Positions 1 to 9,559 of a stretch of DNA of 64,000 nt are shown here, one piece after another. The first letter of the stretch is position 1; each line of letters starts with the position of its first letter. This DNA comes from Muribaculaceae bacterium (GTDB lineage Bacteria; Bacteroidota; Bacteroidia; Bacteroidales; Muribaculaceae), in NCBI GenBank assembly GCA_017621845.1, contig JAGASI010000001.1, positions 62,001-126,000 on the forward strand. The letters run 5' to 3'. Below the pieces are notes generated by a model that was not told where the DNA came from, made no database searches, and saw only the letters and a list, made by a program, of their open reading frames with translations. Made by a program: the position numbers and the translations under genes.

Positions 1-1
1 T

Positions 2-160
2 TTCTTCCCATTTGGAGACTGCGTCCAAATTGCCAATCAGGCCGGCATAACTGCCGTAATACAACCCGGTGGATCCATACGCGACAATGAGTCTATTGAC
101 TATTGCAATCAACACAACGTAGCAATGGTTATGACCGGCACACGACACTTTAAACATTAA
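2..160 (+). CDS. purH: PurH C-terminus (partial): AICAR formyltransferase / IMP cyclohydrolase
   Basis: Only the last 52 codons are in the window; the 5' part lies to the left. The reading ends in [14 protein letters not shown] followed by a short helix and [11 protein letters not shown], which is the conserved C-terminal end of PurH. The enzyme formylates AICAR and closes the ring to IMP, the last two steps of de novo purine synthesis in the cytoplasm; GuaB, encoded at 50.7 kb, uses the product. It lies 91 nt upstream of mreB on the same strand, the order known from other Bacteroidales. The assignment rests on this short tail, but the tail is very distinctive. Confidence 0.9.
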   Translation, partial: FFPFGDCVQIANQAGITAVIQPGGSIRDNESIDYCNQHNVAMVMTGTRHFKH

Positions 161-251
161 CCTCCTCTCACCCTATTATCAACAACCTACACACGGTACA
201 CTCTCAATAAATTGACATCTCCAACATAACAAAAGTAAATATCCACACAAC

Positions 252-1271
252 ATGAGACTATTCTCCCTGACTAAGGAAATCGCGATGGACCTTGGCACTG
301 CCAATACGGTCATCATCCACAATGATAAAATTGTTGTTGACGAGCCATCAATTGTTGCTCTCGACAACCGTTCCGGCAAATTTATCAGCGTTGGTCACGA
401 AGCCAAGCTGATGCAAGGTAAGGAACATGAACGCATCCGCACTGTGCGCCCCCTGCGTCAAGGTGTGATTGCCGATTTTACCGCCGCCGAGATTATGATA
501 CGCGAGCTTATTAAAAAAGCAAGTTCCAAAAGCAATTGGTTCTCGCCTTCGCTACGTATGGTTATCGGTATACCTTCAGGCTCATCAGAAGTTCAGATAC
601 GCGCCGTGCGTGACTCAGCCGAGCATGCCGGAGGCCGTGATGTGTACATGATTTATGAGCCCATGGCAGCCGCCTTGGGTATCGGCCTTGATGTAGAGGC
701 TCCGGAAGGCAACATGATTGTTGATATAGGTGGCGGCACAACCGAGATTGCCGTAATATCATTGGGAGGTATTGTTTCCAACAAGAGCATCCAGATTGCA
801 GGTGACGACCTCACAGATGATATCCTCAATCACATGAAACGCGCACATAACGTACGCGTCGGAGAACGCATGGCCGAAGAAATCAAAAAGAACGTTGGCT
901 CAGCCCTCGTAGACCTCGACAATCCACCCGAAGACTTTGTTGTACATGGACCTAACCAGATGACAGCTCTACCCATGGAAGTCCCTGTATCATACCAAGA
1001 AATAAGCCACTGTATCGAAAAATCCATCAACAAAATCGAGGTTGCCATACTTGGTGCACTCGAGCAAACCCCTCCCGAGTTGTATGCCGACATCGTGCGT
1101 AACGGTATCTACCTTGCCGGTGGTGGAGCACTTCTGCGCGGACTCGACAAACGATTGACCGACAAGATTGGTATCCAATTCCATATTGCCGACGATCCTC
1201 TGCTGGCTGTCGCCCGCGGTACAGGCGTTGCACTTAAGAACTATGACAAATTCTCATTCTTAATTCGATAG
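252..1271 (+). CDS. mreB: MreB, actin-like rod-shape protein
   Basis: This 339-residue protein has the normal length for MreB. The actin-fold phosphate-1 loop DLGTANT is at residues 13-19 and the phosphate-2 loop DIGGGTTEIAV is near 158-168; the N-terminus MRLFSLTKEIAMDLG is typical of the family and supports the ATG at 252. MreB forms membrane-bound filaments that steer lateral cell-wall synthesis together with MreC, MreD, PBP2 and RodA, all encoded directly downstream. A hairpin lies 30 nt after the stop, so mreB may be made in excess over mreCD. No clear promoter was found in the 91-nt gap to purH, which suggests co-transcription with purH. Confidence 0.97.
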   Translation: MRLFSLTKEIAMDLGTANTVIIHNDKIVVDEPSIVALDNRSGKFISVGHEAKLMQGKEHERIRTVRPLRQGVIADFTAAEIMIRELIKKASSKSNWFSPSLRMVIGIPSGSSEVQIRAVRDSAEHAGGRDVYMIYEPMAAALGIGLDVEAPEGNMIVDIGGGTTEIAVISLGGIVSNKSIQIAGDDLTDDILNHMKRAHNVRVGERMAEEIKKNVGSALVDLDNPPEDFVVHGPNQMTALPMEVPVSYQEISHCIEKSINKIEVAILGALEQTPPELYADIVRNGIYLAGGGALLRGLDKRLTDKIGIQFHIADDPLLAVARGTGVALKNYDKFSFLIR

Positions 1272-1301
1272 CCCCCTCCCAATTGGATGAGGAAACCATG
1301 T

Positions 1302-1330
1302 CACCTCGGCGTCTTTAAGGCGCCGGAGTG
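1302..1330 (+). terminator. Hairpin between mreB and mreC, possible partial terminator
   Basis: The stretch forms a near-perfect stem (cacctcggcg...cgccggagtg, with some G-U pairs) and is followed by a T-rich tract (cgcattgttttattt). It lies in the 178-nt gap between mreB and mreC. Because mreC shows no promoter of the consensus type, the hairpin is more likely an attenuator that lowers mreCD expression than a full stop. Confidence 0.5.
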
Positions 1331-1449
1331 CGCATTGTTTTATTTGTATAAGGATGCAACTTATGTTATCAAGTTAATTGATGTCTTTATTTCCTTAAGT
1401 CCTCATCACTATCTAATCTATAAGTTTAACTTCTCGCAAATAATGCATT

Positions 1450-2328
1450 GTGAGAGAGATAATTAATTACTTCATACGTAATAGCAAATGGTTACTCTTT
1501 GTGTTTTATATCACATTGAGTTGCCTCATGCTGTTCCAATCCAATCCCTACCAACACCATCTATACATGACATCGGCCTCGGCCGTTGCATCAACCGTAT
1601 ATTCTCTTTCAAGTAACATAACCTCATACTTTAACCTGAGAGAAAATAACGAAGACCTCAACCGTCGTAATGCCGACCTACAAGCCGAAGTCCTGGCCAT
1701 GCGCGAACAACTTGAAAAATACCAGGATAGCGAACAAGAGTTGTCTCCCATTATTCCCGACTCACTAAGACACTACCGGTTTATAGTCGCTCGTGTTATT
1801 AACAACTCTGTAATAAGGCCCCATAACTATGTCACAATCAATAGAGGTTCTAACAGCGGTATCAGGCCCGAGATGGGGGTTATTGACCAGAATGGTGTTG
1901 TCGGTGTGGTAAATGTTGTTGGCCCTAATAGTGCACGCATAATTTCATTGCTGAACCCCAACTTCCGCCTGTCTTGTAAAATTAAAAACAACGAGACATT
2001 TGGCTCACTTGTGTGGGACGGCAAAGACCCCAAATATGCTGTTCTCGAGGAATTACCTCGACACACAGTATACAAGAAAGGTGATACCATTGTCACAAGC
2101 GGATACTCGGCTGTATTTCCTCCGGGTATCCCGGTCGGCCTCGTTGAGTCAGACAATAGCTCCCACAACGAAAACTTCTTCTCCCTTAAGATTAAACTCC
2201 TCAGTGACTTCTCAACCCTTAATAACGTCCAAGTTGTAATTAACAACTATGCCGATGAAATTAAATCGGTTGAAGAATCGACAGCCAAGGAAGAAAACGA
2301 AAATAAACCCACATCCAGCAACCAATGA
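1450..2328 (+). CDS. mreC: MreC, rod-shape-determining periplasmic scaffold
   Basis: This 292-residue protein has one N-terminal membrane helix (about residues 13-31), a coiled coil rich in N, E, L and R (about 65-96), and then the beta-rich periplasmic MreC domain with the typical segments NRGSNSGIRPEMGVI and GYSAVFPPGIPVG. The tail is acidic and low in complexity. MreC links MreB and MreD to PBP2 and activates it. The start is a GTG at 1450, because no in-frame ATG gives a complete membrane helix. The mreD start codon overlaps the stop (ATGA), so the two are translationally coupled. Confidence 0.93.
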   Translation: MREIINYFIRNSKWLLFVFYITLSCLMLFQSNPYQHHLYMTSASAVASTVYSLSSNITSYFNLRENNEDLNRRNADLQAEVLAMREQLEKYQDSEQELSPIIPDSLRHYRFIVARVINNSVIRPHNYVTINRGSNSGIRPEMGVIDQNGVVGVVNVVGPNSARIISLLNPNFRLSCKIKNNETFGSLVWDGKDPKYAVLEELPRHTVYKKGDTIVTSGYSAVFPPGIPVGLVESDNSSHNENFFSLKIKLLSDFSTLNNVQVVINNYADEIKSVEESTAKEENENKPTSSNQ

Positions 2329-2846
2329 CCAAGACAATATTAAACTTCATATTATTGGCTATAACGTTGGTGCTTGCTCAGGCTGTAGTGTTCAATCACC
2401 TTATCCTGTTCAACTGTGCCATCGCCTTGGTATTTATATATATTATTATAATACTGCCATTAGAAGCATCAACCAATATGCTTCTCACTATTGGATTTTT
2501 GATAGGACTCATTATCGACATATTCTCAGACACAGCCGGACTTAATTCCCTTTCTTGCACAATTCTATCCTTTCTTAGAAATCCTATCTACCACCTATAT
2601 TCTCCACGAGATGAAGAAATATCAGGACAACGGCCCTCTATCAAAACCATGGGTAACACCTCCTTCATGAAATATGCGTTAACCATGTCTCTGATATACT
2701 GCTCGATAGTATTCACTATCGAATCTGTAAGCCTCTTTAATACTGTCCGACTACTAACTCGCATTGGTGGTTCCACGCTATTTACTTTTATAATGATTTA
2801 TGCCTTTGATTCTTTATCCCTGAGCCGTCGTGAGAAAAAATTATAA
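2325..2846 (+). CDS. mreD: MreD, rod-shape-determining membrane protein
   Basis: This is a very hydrophobic 173-residue protein with about five membrane helices and no soluble domain. Size, topology and place between mreC and the PBP2 gene identify it as MreD; sequence conservation in this family is low. It overlaps mreC by 4 nt and the PBP2 gene by 17 nt, so the three are tightly coupled. MreD sits in the inner membrane and is thought to balance MreC action on PBP2. Confidence 0.85.
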   Translation: MTKTILNFILLAITLVLAQAVVFNHLILFNCAIALVFIYIIIILPLEASTNMLLTIGFLIGLIIDIFSDTAGLNSLSCTILSFLRNPIYHLYSPRDEEISGQRPSIKTMGNTSFMKYALTMSLIYCSIVFTIESVSLFNTVRLLTRIGGSTLFTFIMIYAFDSLSLSRREKKL

Positions 2847-4692
2847 TTATGCCAAACGTAAATATGTAATAGGCGGATTTATAGCCCTAATTGCAATCAT
2901 ATATGGCATAAAACTATATGATTTACAGATTAGTGACTCCAAATATAAAGAATCAGCCGACTCCAATGCGTTTCTAAAAAAAACCATCTACCCATCTCGT
3001 GGGTTGATATATGACCGCAATGGCAACCTTGTAGTATACAATCAACCGGCCTATGACGTCATGCTTGTTCCTCGCGATGTCAATCAATTTGACACCATCG
3101 ACTTCTGTAACACGCTAAATATCACTAAAGAGCAGTTACTTAAGAGGTTTACCGACATGAAAGACAAGAGATTCAATCCCGGCTATTCTTCCTATACGCC
3201 CCAGGTGCTTATAACACATCTCACAGCCCAAGACTATGGACGACTCCAAGAAAAATTATACCGTTTCCCGGGATTTTTCATTCAAAAACGCATACTTAGA
3301 CAATATAACATCAAATCAGCCGGCAACATTCTCGGTAATATACGTGAAGTTAATGCCAAGGATATCGAGGATGACAGTTACTATACCGCCGGTGACTATA
3401 CCGGTGACCTCGGTGTAGAACGCAGTTATGAGAAATACCTGCGAGGCACCAAAGGAGTGGAGATACTTATACGTGATGCCAATGGTCGCATTCAAGGCAA
3501 ATATGAAAACGGCGCCCATGATATAGCCCCTATTTCAGGCCGTGATTTGACACTTAGTATCGATGTGCGACTCCAACAGTATGCCGAGTCATTGATGGTC
3601 GGCAAACATGGTGCTATCGTTGCTATAGAGCCTCAGACTGGCGAAATTTTATGTATGGTTTCTGCGCCCGGCTATGACCCATCTCTCTTGGTTGGCCGCG
3701 AACGTGGGAAAAACTATAAAGCTCTTGCTAATGATCCAGAGCATCCACTATATGACCGGGCTCTCATGTCTTCTTATCCACCTGGATCAACATTCAAACC
3801 CACACAAGGGCTCATTTTCCTTCAAGAAAACATTATCACACCGGGGACCGCCTACCCTTGTCACCGTGGATATATCAACGGTGGCCTGCGTGTGGGTTGT
3901 CACGGCCATGGTAGCCCATTGGCTTTAAAACCGGCACTCCAGACTTCATGCAACGCCTACTTCTGCTGGGGATTTAAAAACATGATTGACCGACGCAGTA
4001 AATACGGTTCTTCGGCCAACGCCTTTGAAGTATGGAAAAAACACCTCGTATCAATGGGCTATGGTTACCGATTAGGAGTTGACCTCCCCGGTGAAAGCCG
4101 TGGATTTATTCCAAATGATAAATTCTACAATAAATTTTATGGACAAGGTGGCTGGAGCGCCAACACCATCATCTCGGTATCCATCGGGCAAGGTGAAATT
4201 GGAGCTACCCCCATTCAGATTGCCAACCTATGCGCCACTATAGCCAATCGTGGATGGTTTATAACGCCTCATGTTGTCAAAAAGATACATGACACAATTA
4301 TGCCTCCCGATTTAACCCGAAAACGTTATCCAACGATAGATGCCCATTATTATCCCACGATAGCTGAAGGCATGCGCATGGCCGTAACCGGTGGCACCTG
4401 TCGCAAAGCCAACTTGCCCGACATTGAGGTGGCCGGCAAAACAGGCACCGCTCAAAATCCCCACGGACAAGATCACTCGGCTTTTATCGGCTTTGCCCCA
4501 TTTAATGATCCTAAGATTGCAGTATGTGTCTATGTCGAGAATGGAGGATGGGGTGCTTCTTTTGGTGTCCCAATCGGCTCTCTCGTTATCGAGAAATACC
4601 TCAATGGTCAAATTTCTACGGCCCGTAAGGGTCTGGAAGAGCAGATGATGTCATCCCGGCTAAGTTACACATCGGCTAAAAAGAAAAAATAG
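2830..4692 (+). CDS. mrdA: Penicillin-binding protein 2, elongasome transpeptidase
   Basis: This 620-residue protein has a membrane anchor at about residues 12-30, a PBP dimerisation/pedestal domain, and a C-terminal transpeptidase domain. The catalytic motifs are visible: S-T-F-K at 320-323 (Ser320 nucleophile), S-C-N at 373-375 and K-T-G-T at 537-540. It crosslinks peptidoglycan during side-wall growth, working with RodA encoded next. The start is a GTG at 2830, 17 nt inside mreD; no better start precedes the membrane helix. The C-terminus ends in a lysine-rich tail (AKKKK). Confidence 0.96.
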   Translation: MRKNYNYAKRKYVIGGFIALIAIIYGIKLYDLQISDSKYKESADSNAFLKKTIYPSRGLIYDRNGNLVVYNQPAYDVMLVPRDVNQFDTIDFCNTLNITKEQLLKRFTDMKDKRFNPGYSSYTPQVLITHLTAQDYGRLQEKLYRFPGFFIQKRILRQYNIKSAGNILGNIREVNAKDIEDDSYYTAGDYTGDLGVERSYEKYLRGTKGVEILIRDANGRIQGKYENGAHDIAPISGRDLTLSIDVRLQQYAESLMVGKHGAIVAIEPQTGEILCMVSAPGYDPSLLVGRERGKNYKALANDPEHPLYDRALMSSYPPGSTFKPTQGLIFLQENIITPGTAYPCHRGYINGGLRVGCHGHGSPLALKPALQTSCNAYFCWGFKNMIDRRSKYGSSANAFEVWKKHLVSMGYGYRLGVDLPGESRGFIPNDKFYNKFYGQGGWSANTIISVSIGQGEIGATPIQIANLCATIANRGWFITPHVVKKIHDTIMPPDLTRKRYPTIDAHYYPTIAEGMRMAVTGGTCRKANLPDIEVAGKTGTAQNPHGQDHSAFIGFAPFNDPKIAVCVYVENGGWGASFGVPIGSLVIEKYLNGQISTARKGLEEQMMSSRLSYTSAKKKK

Positions 4693-4750
4693 CCCAACTG
4701 TCCACCTTTTTATTAACTGAGTACCAATTAGCTAACATAGCATATATCGA

Positions 4751-6220
4751 ATGTTACAACGCAGGATTAACGCCATCGAACTATTCAGAAACCTCGATTG
4801 GTTCACCATCATATTGTATCTCATAATGGTACTTGCCGGTGTCATAAGCATCTATGCCGCCAGCTATGACTACGATAACGCATCAATGTTATCTTTTGAA
4901 GAATTTTCAGGTAAACAACTCCGATGGATAGGACTATCATTAGCACTTGGCTTTATACTACTGCTGATTGACACCCGCATGTATGAAGCCTATGCCTACC
5001 CTATTTATATCATCATCATGCTATTGCTACTAATAACACCATTTTTAGCACCTGATATAAAGGGGTCGCGCTCATGGCTCGTGTTTGGTCCGGTATCTCT
5101 ACAACCAGCAGAATTTGCCAAGTTTGCAACAGCATTGGCCCTTGCCAAACTATTCAGTGGGTATAATTTTCTGCTAAACGCCAAGCTATCCAACTATGCC
5201 CGAGCCATTTCAATCATAATACTACCTATTTTTTTAATCCTAATGCAAAAGGAGACAGGCTCGGCTCTCACCTTTCTCGCCCTGTTCTTTGTATTATACC
5301 GTGAAGGAATGAGCGGATTGGTTCTCTTTGGCGCATTATTCTCAATCATCATCTTTGTCGTATCAATAAAATATACCGATCCCTATGTCTTGTCTATGGC
5401 ATCAGGTCAATTCTGGTTATTTATAATTATCATGGCAACCATACTCGGCATGTTATTTATCTATAACCGGCGATGGTCGATTGTAAGGAATGTCATGCTT
5501 GGAGATCTGATATTTGCCATAGGTACATGGCTATTAGCCGATGTCTGTGGTGTCCAAATACCGGGGACGGCATTATTCATCTCCATCATCATACTGACGT
5601 GTATATATCTCTTGTTTGAAGCGGTACGCACCCATGCCCGTTATTTTTACGTCATAGCCGGCACTGCTATACTTTCGGTTGTATTTATGTTTTCGGTCAA
5701 CTTTGCCTTTGACCACCTGCAACCCCACCAACAGATGCGTATACGAGTTGTACTTGGACTTGAGGAAGACCTCCGAGGAGTGGGATATAATGTCAACCAA
5801 TCAAAAATAGCCATAGGCTCAGGTGGACTTACCGGCAAAGGATTCTTAAATGGTACTCAAACTAAACTAAAGTATGTCCCCGAACAACATACCGACTTTA
5901 TATTCTGTACAATAGGTGAAGAAGAGGGATTCATAGGCACCACCGCCGTTATGTTACTGTTCCTGGCGCTTATATTAAGGGTCCTGACGCTCGCCGAACG
6001 TCAGCCAACCACATTTGGACGTGTATATGGATACTGCGTGGCTTGCTACTTTATTTTCCACTTCTGTATCAACATCGGTATGGTTATCGGTCTATGTCCG
6101 GTTATAGGTATTCCTCTGCCATTTTTTAGCTATGGCGGGTCTTCTCTTTGGGGGTTTACCATATTGTTATTCATACTCTTGCGCATTGATGCCGGCCGTA
6201 AACAAGTGCTTTCTTATTAA
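4751..6220 (+). CDS. rodA: RodA, SEDS peptidoglycan glycosyltransferase
   Basis: This is a 489-residue multipass membrane protein of the FtsW/RodA/SpoVE (SEDS) family with about ten helices. The family signatures are the segment GSRSWLVFGPVSLQPAEFAK in the N-terminal half and, near the end, the PVIGIPLPFFSYGGSS loop. RodA polymerises glycan strands from lipid II and forms a complex with PBP2, encoded 58 nt upstream. An extra hydrophobic stretch in the middle (about residues 215-320) makes it longer than proteobacterial RodA, which is usual in Bacteroidetes. The ATG at 4751 begins the conserved N-terminal helix. Confidence 0.95.
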   Translation: MLQRRINAIELFRNLDWFTIILYLIMVLAGVISIYAASYDYDNASMLSFEEFSGKQLRWIGLSLALGFILLLIDTRMYEAYAYPIYIIIMLLLLITPFLAPDIKGSRSWLVFGPVSLQPAEFAKFATALALAKLFSGYNFLLNAKLSNYARAISIIILPIFLILMQKETGSALTFLALFFVLYREGMSGLVLFGALFSIIIFVVSIKYTDPYVLSMASGQFWLFIIIMATILGMLFIYNRRWSIVRNVMLGDLIFAIGTWLLADVCGVQIPGTALFISIIILTCIYLLFEAVRTHARYFYVIAGTAILSVVFMFSVNFAFDHLQPHQQMRIRVVLGLEEDLRGVGYNVNQSKIAIGSGGLTGKGFLNGTQTKLKYVPEQHTDFIFCTIGEEEGFIGTTAVMLLFLALILRVLTLAERQPTTFGRVYGYCVACYFIFHFCINIGMVIGLCPVIGIPLPFFSYGGSSLWGFTILLFILLRIDAGRKQVLSY

Positions 6221-6361
6221 ACAATCTTTTAATAACATCTCACAGCAATCACCTCCATTCCCTCCGAGATATTTCCCGCCCCCCAAGAAAAACGCTCCAT
6301 TCAATACACCCGATATTACACTTTATATACAAAATTAATCCAGGCCGATATCGGATAATAC

Positions 6362-6392
6362 TTGCATATAACAAAGTTTTTATATACCTTTG
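6362..6392 (+). promoter_or_regulatory. Promoter for the DUF4301 gene
   Basis: The -7 element TACCTTTG (6385-6392) matches the Bacteroidetes consensus TAnnTTTG, with a TTG (6362-6364) 20 nt upstream as a partial -33 element. The predicted transcript start near 6399 leaves a leader of about 77 nt. The remaining 6221-6360 spacer after rodA shows no gene or clear hairpin. Confidence 0.6.
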
Positions 6393-6475
6393 TTACATGC
6401 CTGACAAGTAACATTTTGTACAACGCCGGCTATACCATGATGCAACCTATACTTTAACCTATAGACCTTACCCTA

Positions 6476-7996
6476 ATGTTCTGTAACAACGACCTATCAT
6501 TAATGTCCGACAAGGGCATTTCATTAGACACTGTTAAACAACAACTCAACAGATTTGAGACCGGATTTCCCTATCTTAAACTATCATCATCGGCTACCGT
6601 AGGCAACGGTATCATAGTTCTGGATCAACAACAGCAGCAACAAGCTATCGAACGGTGGCACCAATACCTGCAGAACGATGGCGAAGTACTGAAATTCGTG
6701 CCTGCATCAGGAGCTGCCTCTCGTATGTTCAAGTCCCTATTGGCATATGTCAATTCAGATGATGACGCCATCCCCCACGATGTCCAACAACTCATCGATA
6801 ATATTGATAAAATTGCATTTATTGATAAGCTCAACTCGTTTACACTTAAGTTATATAACTCAAGTGTAAACGAGCTCAAGGAAGCACATAGATATAAAGA
6901 CATAGTCGCTGCTATTGTCAAACCACAAGGCATGAACTATGGTGCACTTCCCAAGGCCCTCCTTACATTCCATAAATACAGCGATAACTCTACACGCACT
7001 CCACTTGAAGAACAGATTGTTGAAGGAATTCAAACAGCTAAAGCCAACAACCATGTAAAGCTCCACTTTACCGTTTCATCAGACCATCGCGAGCTCTTCA
7101 AAAAGAAAATTGAACAAATTCTGCCTACTATTCAAGCCAAGTATGACGTCAAATGTGATATATCGATGTCTGAGCAAAAACCATCTACCGACACTATAGC
7201 AGCCGATATGGATAACAAACCATTCCGTGACGATAACGGCCGACTCGTTTTCCGTCCGGGTGGCCATGGTGCCCTTATCCAAAATCTCAACGATATTGAC
7301 TCGGCCGTCATATTCATCAAAAATATCGACAATGTCGTGCCTGACACCCTGCGTCAACCTACCATCAACTACAAGGAAGTTATTGGTGGCGTTCTGATAA
7401 ATATCCATGACAAGATAGTCAACTACCTCGACTTACTCAATTCGGGTAAATATGACATCAATGACTTAAGAGAAATGATTACATTCCTTCATAAAACACT
7501 CAATGTCCGACACGAACAAATGAAACACATGGAGGATGCCGAACTCGCCCTGTTCATCAAGAACAAACTCAATCGCCCCCTGAGGGTATGTGGCATGGTG
7601 AGAAACGAAGGCGAGCCCGGTGGTGGTCCATATATAGCCTATAATCCCGACGGCAGCACATCGCCCCAAATACTCGAGTCCAGCCAGATTGACTTATCTA
7701 AAGAGGAAAATAAACAAATGATGGCAAAAGCATCCCACTTCAACCCCGTTGATCTGGTATGCTACACCAAGGATACCAACGGTAATAAGTTTGACCTCAC
7801 CCAATATACCGACCCGGCCACCGGCTTTATATCATCCAAATCCTATAATGGCCGAGAACTTAAAGCGCTGGAATTACCCGGTCTTTGGAATGGTGCTATG
7901 AGCGACTGGTCTACAGTGTTTGTCGAGGTCCCGTCGGCGACATTCAATCCCGTAAAGACCGTAAACGACCTCCTGAGACCGGCCCATCAATCATAA
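6476..7996 (+). CDS. DUF4301 family protein, function unknown
   Basis: This 506-residue soluble protein resembles the DUF4301 family found mainly in Bacteroidetes. The N-terminus (KGISLDTVKQQLNRFETGFPYLKL) and the motif PASGAASRMFKSL near residue 80 are family hallmarks; the glycine-rich loop RPGGHGALIQNLND near 260 and the segment MVRNEGEPGGGPY near 375 are conserved. The glycine-rich loops and the basic residues near them could bind a nucleotide or sugar phosphate, but that is inference and no reaction is known to me. There is no signal peptide. It lies 9 nt upstream of the YraN gene and probably shares its transcript. A second ATG at codon 11 is possible. Confidence 0.8.
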   Translation: MFCNNDLSLMSDKGISLDTVKQQLNRFETGFPYLKLSSSATVGNGIIVLDQQQQQQAIERWHQYLQNDGEVLKFVPASGAASRMFKSLLAYVNSDDDAIPHDVQQLIDNIDKIAFIDKLNSFTLKLYNSSVNELKEAHRYKDIVAAIVKPQGMNYGALPKALLTFHKYSDNSTRTPLEEQIVEGIQTAKANNHVKLHFTVSSDHRELFKKKIEQILPTIQAKYDVKCDISMSEQKPSTDTIAADMDNKPFRDDNGRLVFRPGGHGALIQNLNDIDSAVIFIKNIDNVVPDTLRQPTINYKEVIGGVLINIHDKIVNYLDLLNSGKYDINDLREMITFLHKTLNVRHEQMKHMEDAELALFIKNKLNRPLRVCGMVRNEGEPGGGPYIAYNPDGSTSPQILESSQIDLSKEENKQMMAKASHFNPVDLVCYTKDTNGNKFDLTQYTDPATGFISSKSYNGRELKALELPGLWNGAMSDWSTVFVEVPSATFNPVKTVNDLLRPAHQS

Positions 7997-8005
7997 ATCC
8001 TCTTT

Positions 8006-8377
8006 ATGGCTCGACACAACAACTTAGGGGCCTGGGGTGAGAACCTGGCTTGTGAGTATCTCGTCTCCAAGGGATATGCTATTGTTTCTCGCAACTGGCA
8101 CACCGGTAATATTGAGGTTGACATCATCGCGATGCACGACAACAATATAATTTTCATCGAGGTAAAAACTCGTTCAGAACACGATTCTCGACCTGAAGAA
8201 GCGGTTGACCGACACCGACAACAACGACTGATCCGCGCCGCCGACAACTACATCAACCAATATAATATTCCTCACAGTGTCCAATTTGATGTTATTGCCA
8301 TATCAGGCAATGAACACGATTACAATATTGTCCACTTTGAAGACGCTTTCTACCCCCGTCTAAGACGCCACCGATAA
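8006..8377 (+). CDS. YraN family (UPF0102) endonuclease-fold protein
   Basis: This 123-residue protein matches UPF0102/YraN over its full length: GAWGENLACEYLVSKGYAIV at the start, then NWHTGNIEVDIIA and FIEVKTRSE. The conserved E...D...E-x-K pattern is that of the restriction-endonuclease-like (PD-(D/E)xK) fold. Members are linked to DNA recombination or repair mainly by fold; no substrate is established. The ATG at 8006 starts 9 nt after the DUF4301 stop, so the two are likely co-transcribed. Confidence 0.9.
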   Translation: MARHNNLGAWGENLACEYLVSKGYAIVSRNWHTGNIEVDIIAMHDNNIIFIEVKTRSEHDSRPEEAVDRHRQQRLIRAADNYINQYNIPHSVQFDVIAISGNEHDYNIVHFEDAFYPRLRRHR

Positions 8378-8529
8378 AGACACTTCCACTTATCTTTAAT
8401 ATATACCCCATCATCATTAAGCGCCCCAATATCCCCGGCCACTCCAGACATTCCCAAATGAGTCCGAGGCAATATATTATAGGCATATTACAAAATCATT
8501 AAAATTATGTTAACACCAAGGCCAACACC

Positions 8530-8560
8530 TTTGTTATCTGATATTTTTTTTGTAATTTCG
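8530..8560 (+). promoter_or_regulatory. Promoter for the primary sigma factor gene
   Basis: TTTG at 8530-8533 is followed after 19 nt by TAATTTCG at 8553-8560, a close match to the Bacteroidetes pattern TTTG-N19-21-TAnnTTTG with one mismatch. The sigma factor gene starts 37 nt further on. Confidence 0.8.
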
Positions 8561-8596
8561 CGCGATTATACCCTACGTCAACGCATATATTAGCAA

Positions 8597-9457
8597 ATGA
8601 GACAATTAAAAATCATCAAATCTATTACCAACCGCGAGAGTGCATCGCTTGACAAATATCTGCAAGAGATTGGTCGCGAAGAACTTATATCGGTTGAAGA
8701 AGAAGTAGAACTTGCTCAGCGCATCAAACAGGGCGATCAGCGCGCTCTTGACAAACTGATACGCGCCAACCTGCGTTTTGTAGTCTCTGTCGCCAAACAG
8801 TATCAAAATCAAGGCCTTTCGCTTCCCGACCTTATCAACGAAGGCAATCTTGGCTTAATTAAAGCCGCTGAAAAGTTTGACGAGACTCGAGGTTTTAAAT
8901 TTATTTCTTATGCCGTATGGTGGATTAGACAATCGATTTTACAAGCACTGGCTGAACAATCGCGCATTGTCAGACTTCCACTAAATCAAGTCGGATCTTT
9001 AAACAAAATTACCAAAGCGCTTTCTAAATTTGAACAAGAAAACGAACGTCGTCCATCTCCTGAAGAATTAGCTCAAACTCTTGACATCCCTGTTGAGAAA
9101 GTTGCCGACACACTGAAAGTATCCGGTCGCCATATATCGGTTGATGCTCCCTTCGTCGAGGGCGAAGACAACTCACTGCTGGACGTCCTCACCAACGACG
9201 ACTCCCCTATGGCTGACGCAACTCTCACCCAAGAGTCACTTTCCAAGGAAGTCGACCGCGCGTTACATCAACTTCATGAACGCGAACGAGATATACTCAA
9301 GATGTTCTTTGGCATAGGATGTCAAGAAATGACTCTCGAAGAAATTGGCGCTAAGTTTGACTTAACTCGTGAGCGTGTTCGACAAATTAAAGAAAAAGCA
9401 ATCCGTCGCTTGAAAGGCCAAAAAAGTAAGCTCCTTAAAACCTATCTTGGCCAATAG
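8597..9457 (+). CDS. rpoD: Primary RNA polymerase sigma factor (RpoD/SigA type)
   Basis: This 286-residue sigma-70 protein has region 1.2 (about 16-50), region 2 with the -10 binding helix ([20 protein letters not shown] and [13 protein letters not shown], about 75-125), region 3 (about 135-205) and region 4 with the helix-turn-helix [20 protein letters not shown] near the end. It lacks the long acidic region 1.1 of proteobacterial RpoD, which is normal for the Bacteroidetes vegetative factor. That factor reads the TTTG/TAnnTTTG promoters seen throughout this window, including its own. A bidirectional hairpin terminator follows. Confidence 0.95.
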   Translation: MRQLKIIKSITNRESASLDKYLQEIGREELISVEEEVELAQRIKQGDQRALDKLIRANLRFVVSVAKQYQNQGLSLPDLINEGNLGLIKAAEKFDETRGFKFISYAVWWIRQSILQALAEQSRIVRLPLNQVGSLNKITKALSKFEQENERRPSPEELAQTLDIPVEKVADTLKVSGRHISVDAPFVEGEDNSLLDVLTNDDSPMADATLTQESLSKEVDRALHQLHERERDILKMFFGIGCQEMTLEEIGAKFDLTRERVRQIKEKAIRRLKGQKSKLLKTYLGQ

Positions 9458-9500
9458 TCCAAAATAGACTTAAGAAATCAGGATTAATTCATCTAAAAGA

Positions 9501-9534
9501 GAGAGGCTATATATCACAACTTATATAGCCTCTC
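9501..9534. terminator. Bidirectional terminator between the sigma factor gene and argD
   Basis: A perfect 13-bp inverted repeat (gagaggctatata / tatatagcctctc) encloses an 8-nt loop, with A-rich sequence on the left and T-rich sequence on the right. It sits between two convergent genes and can serve both. Confidence 0.85.
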
Positions 9535-9559
9535 CTTTATTATCCTCGATACTCACTAA

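Noticed and set aside
6221..6475. Possible small RNA between rodA and the DUF4301 gene
   Set aside because: The interval has a plausible promoter for the downstream gene but no hairpin or conserved structure.
7079..7408. Antisense open frame inside the DUF4301 gene
   Set aside because: The sense frame is conserved in family and motif; the antisense frame is a by-product of codon use.
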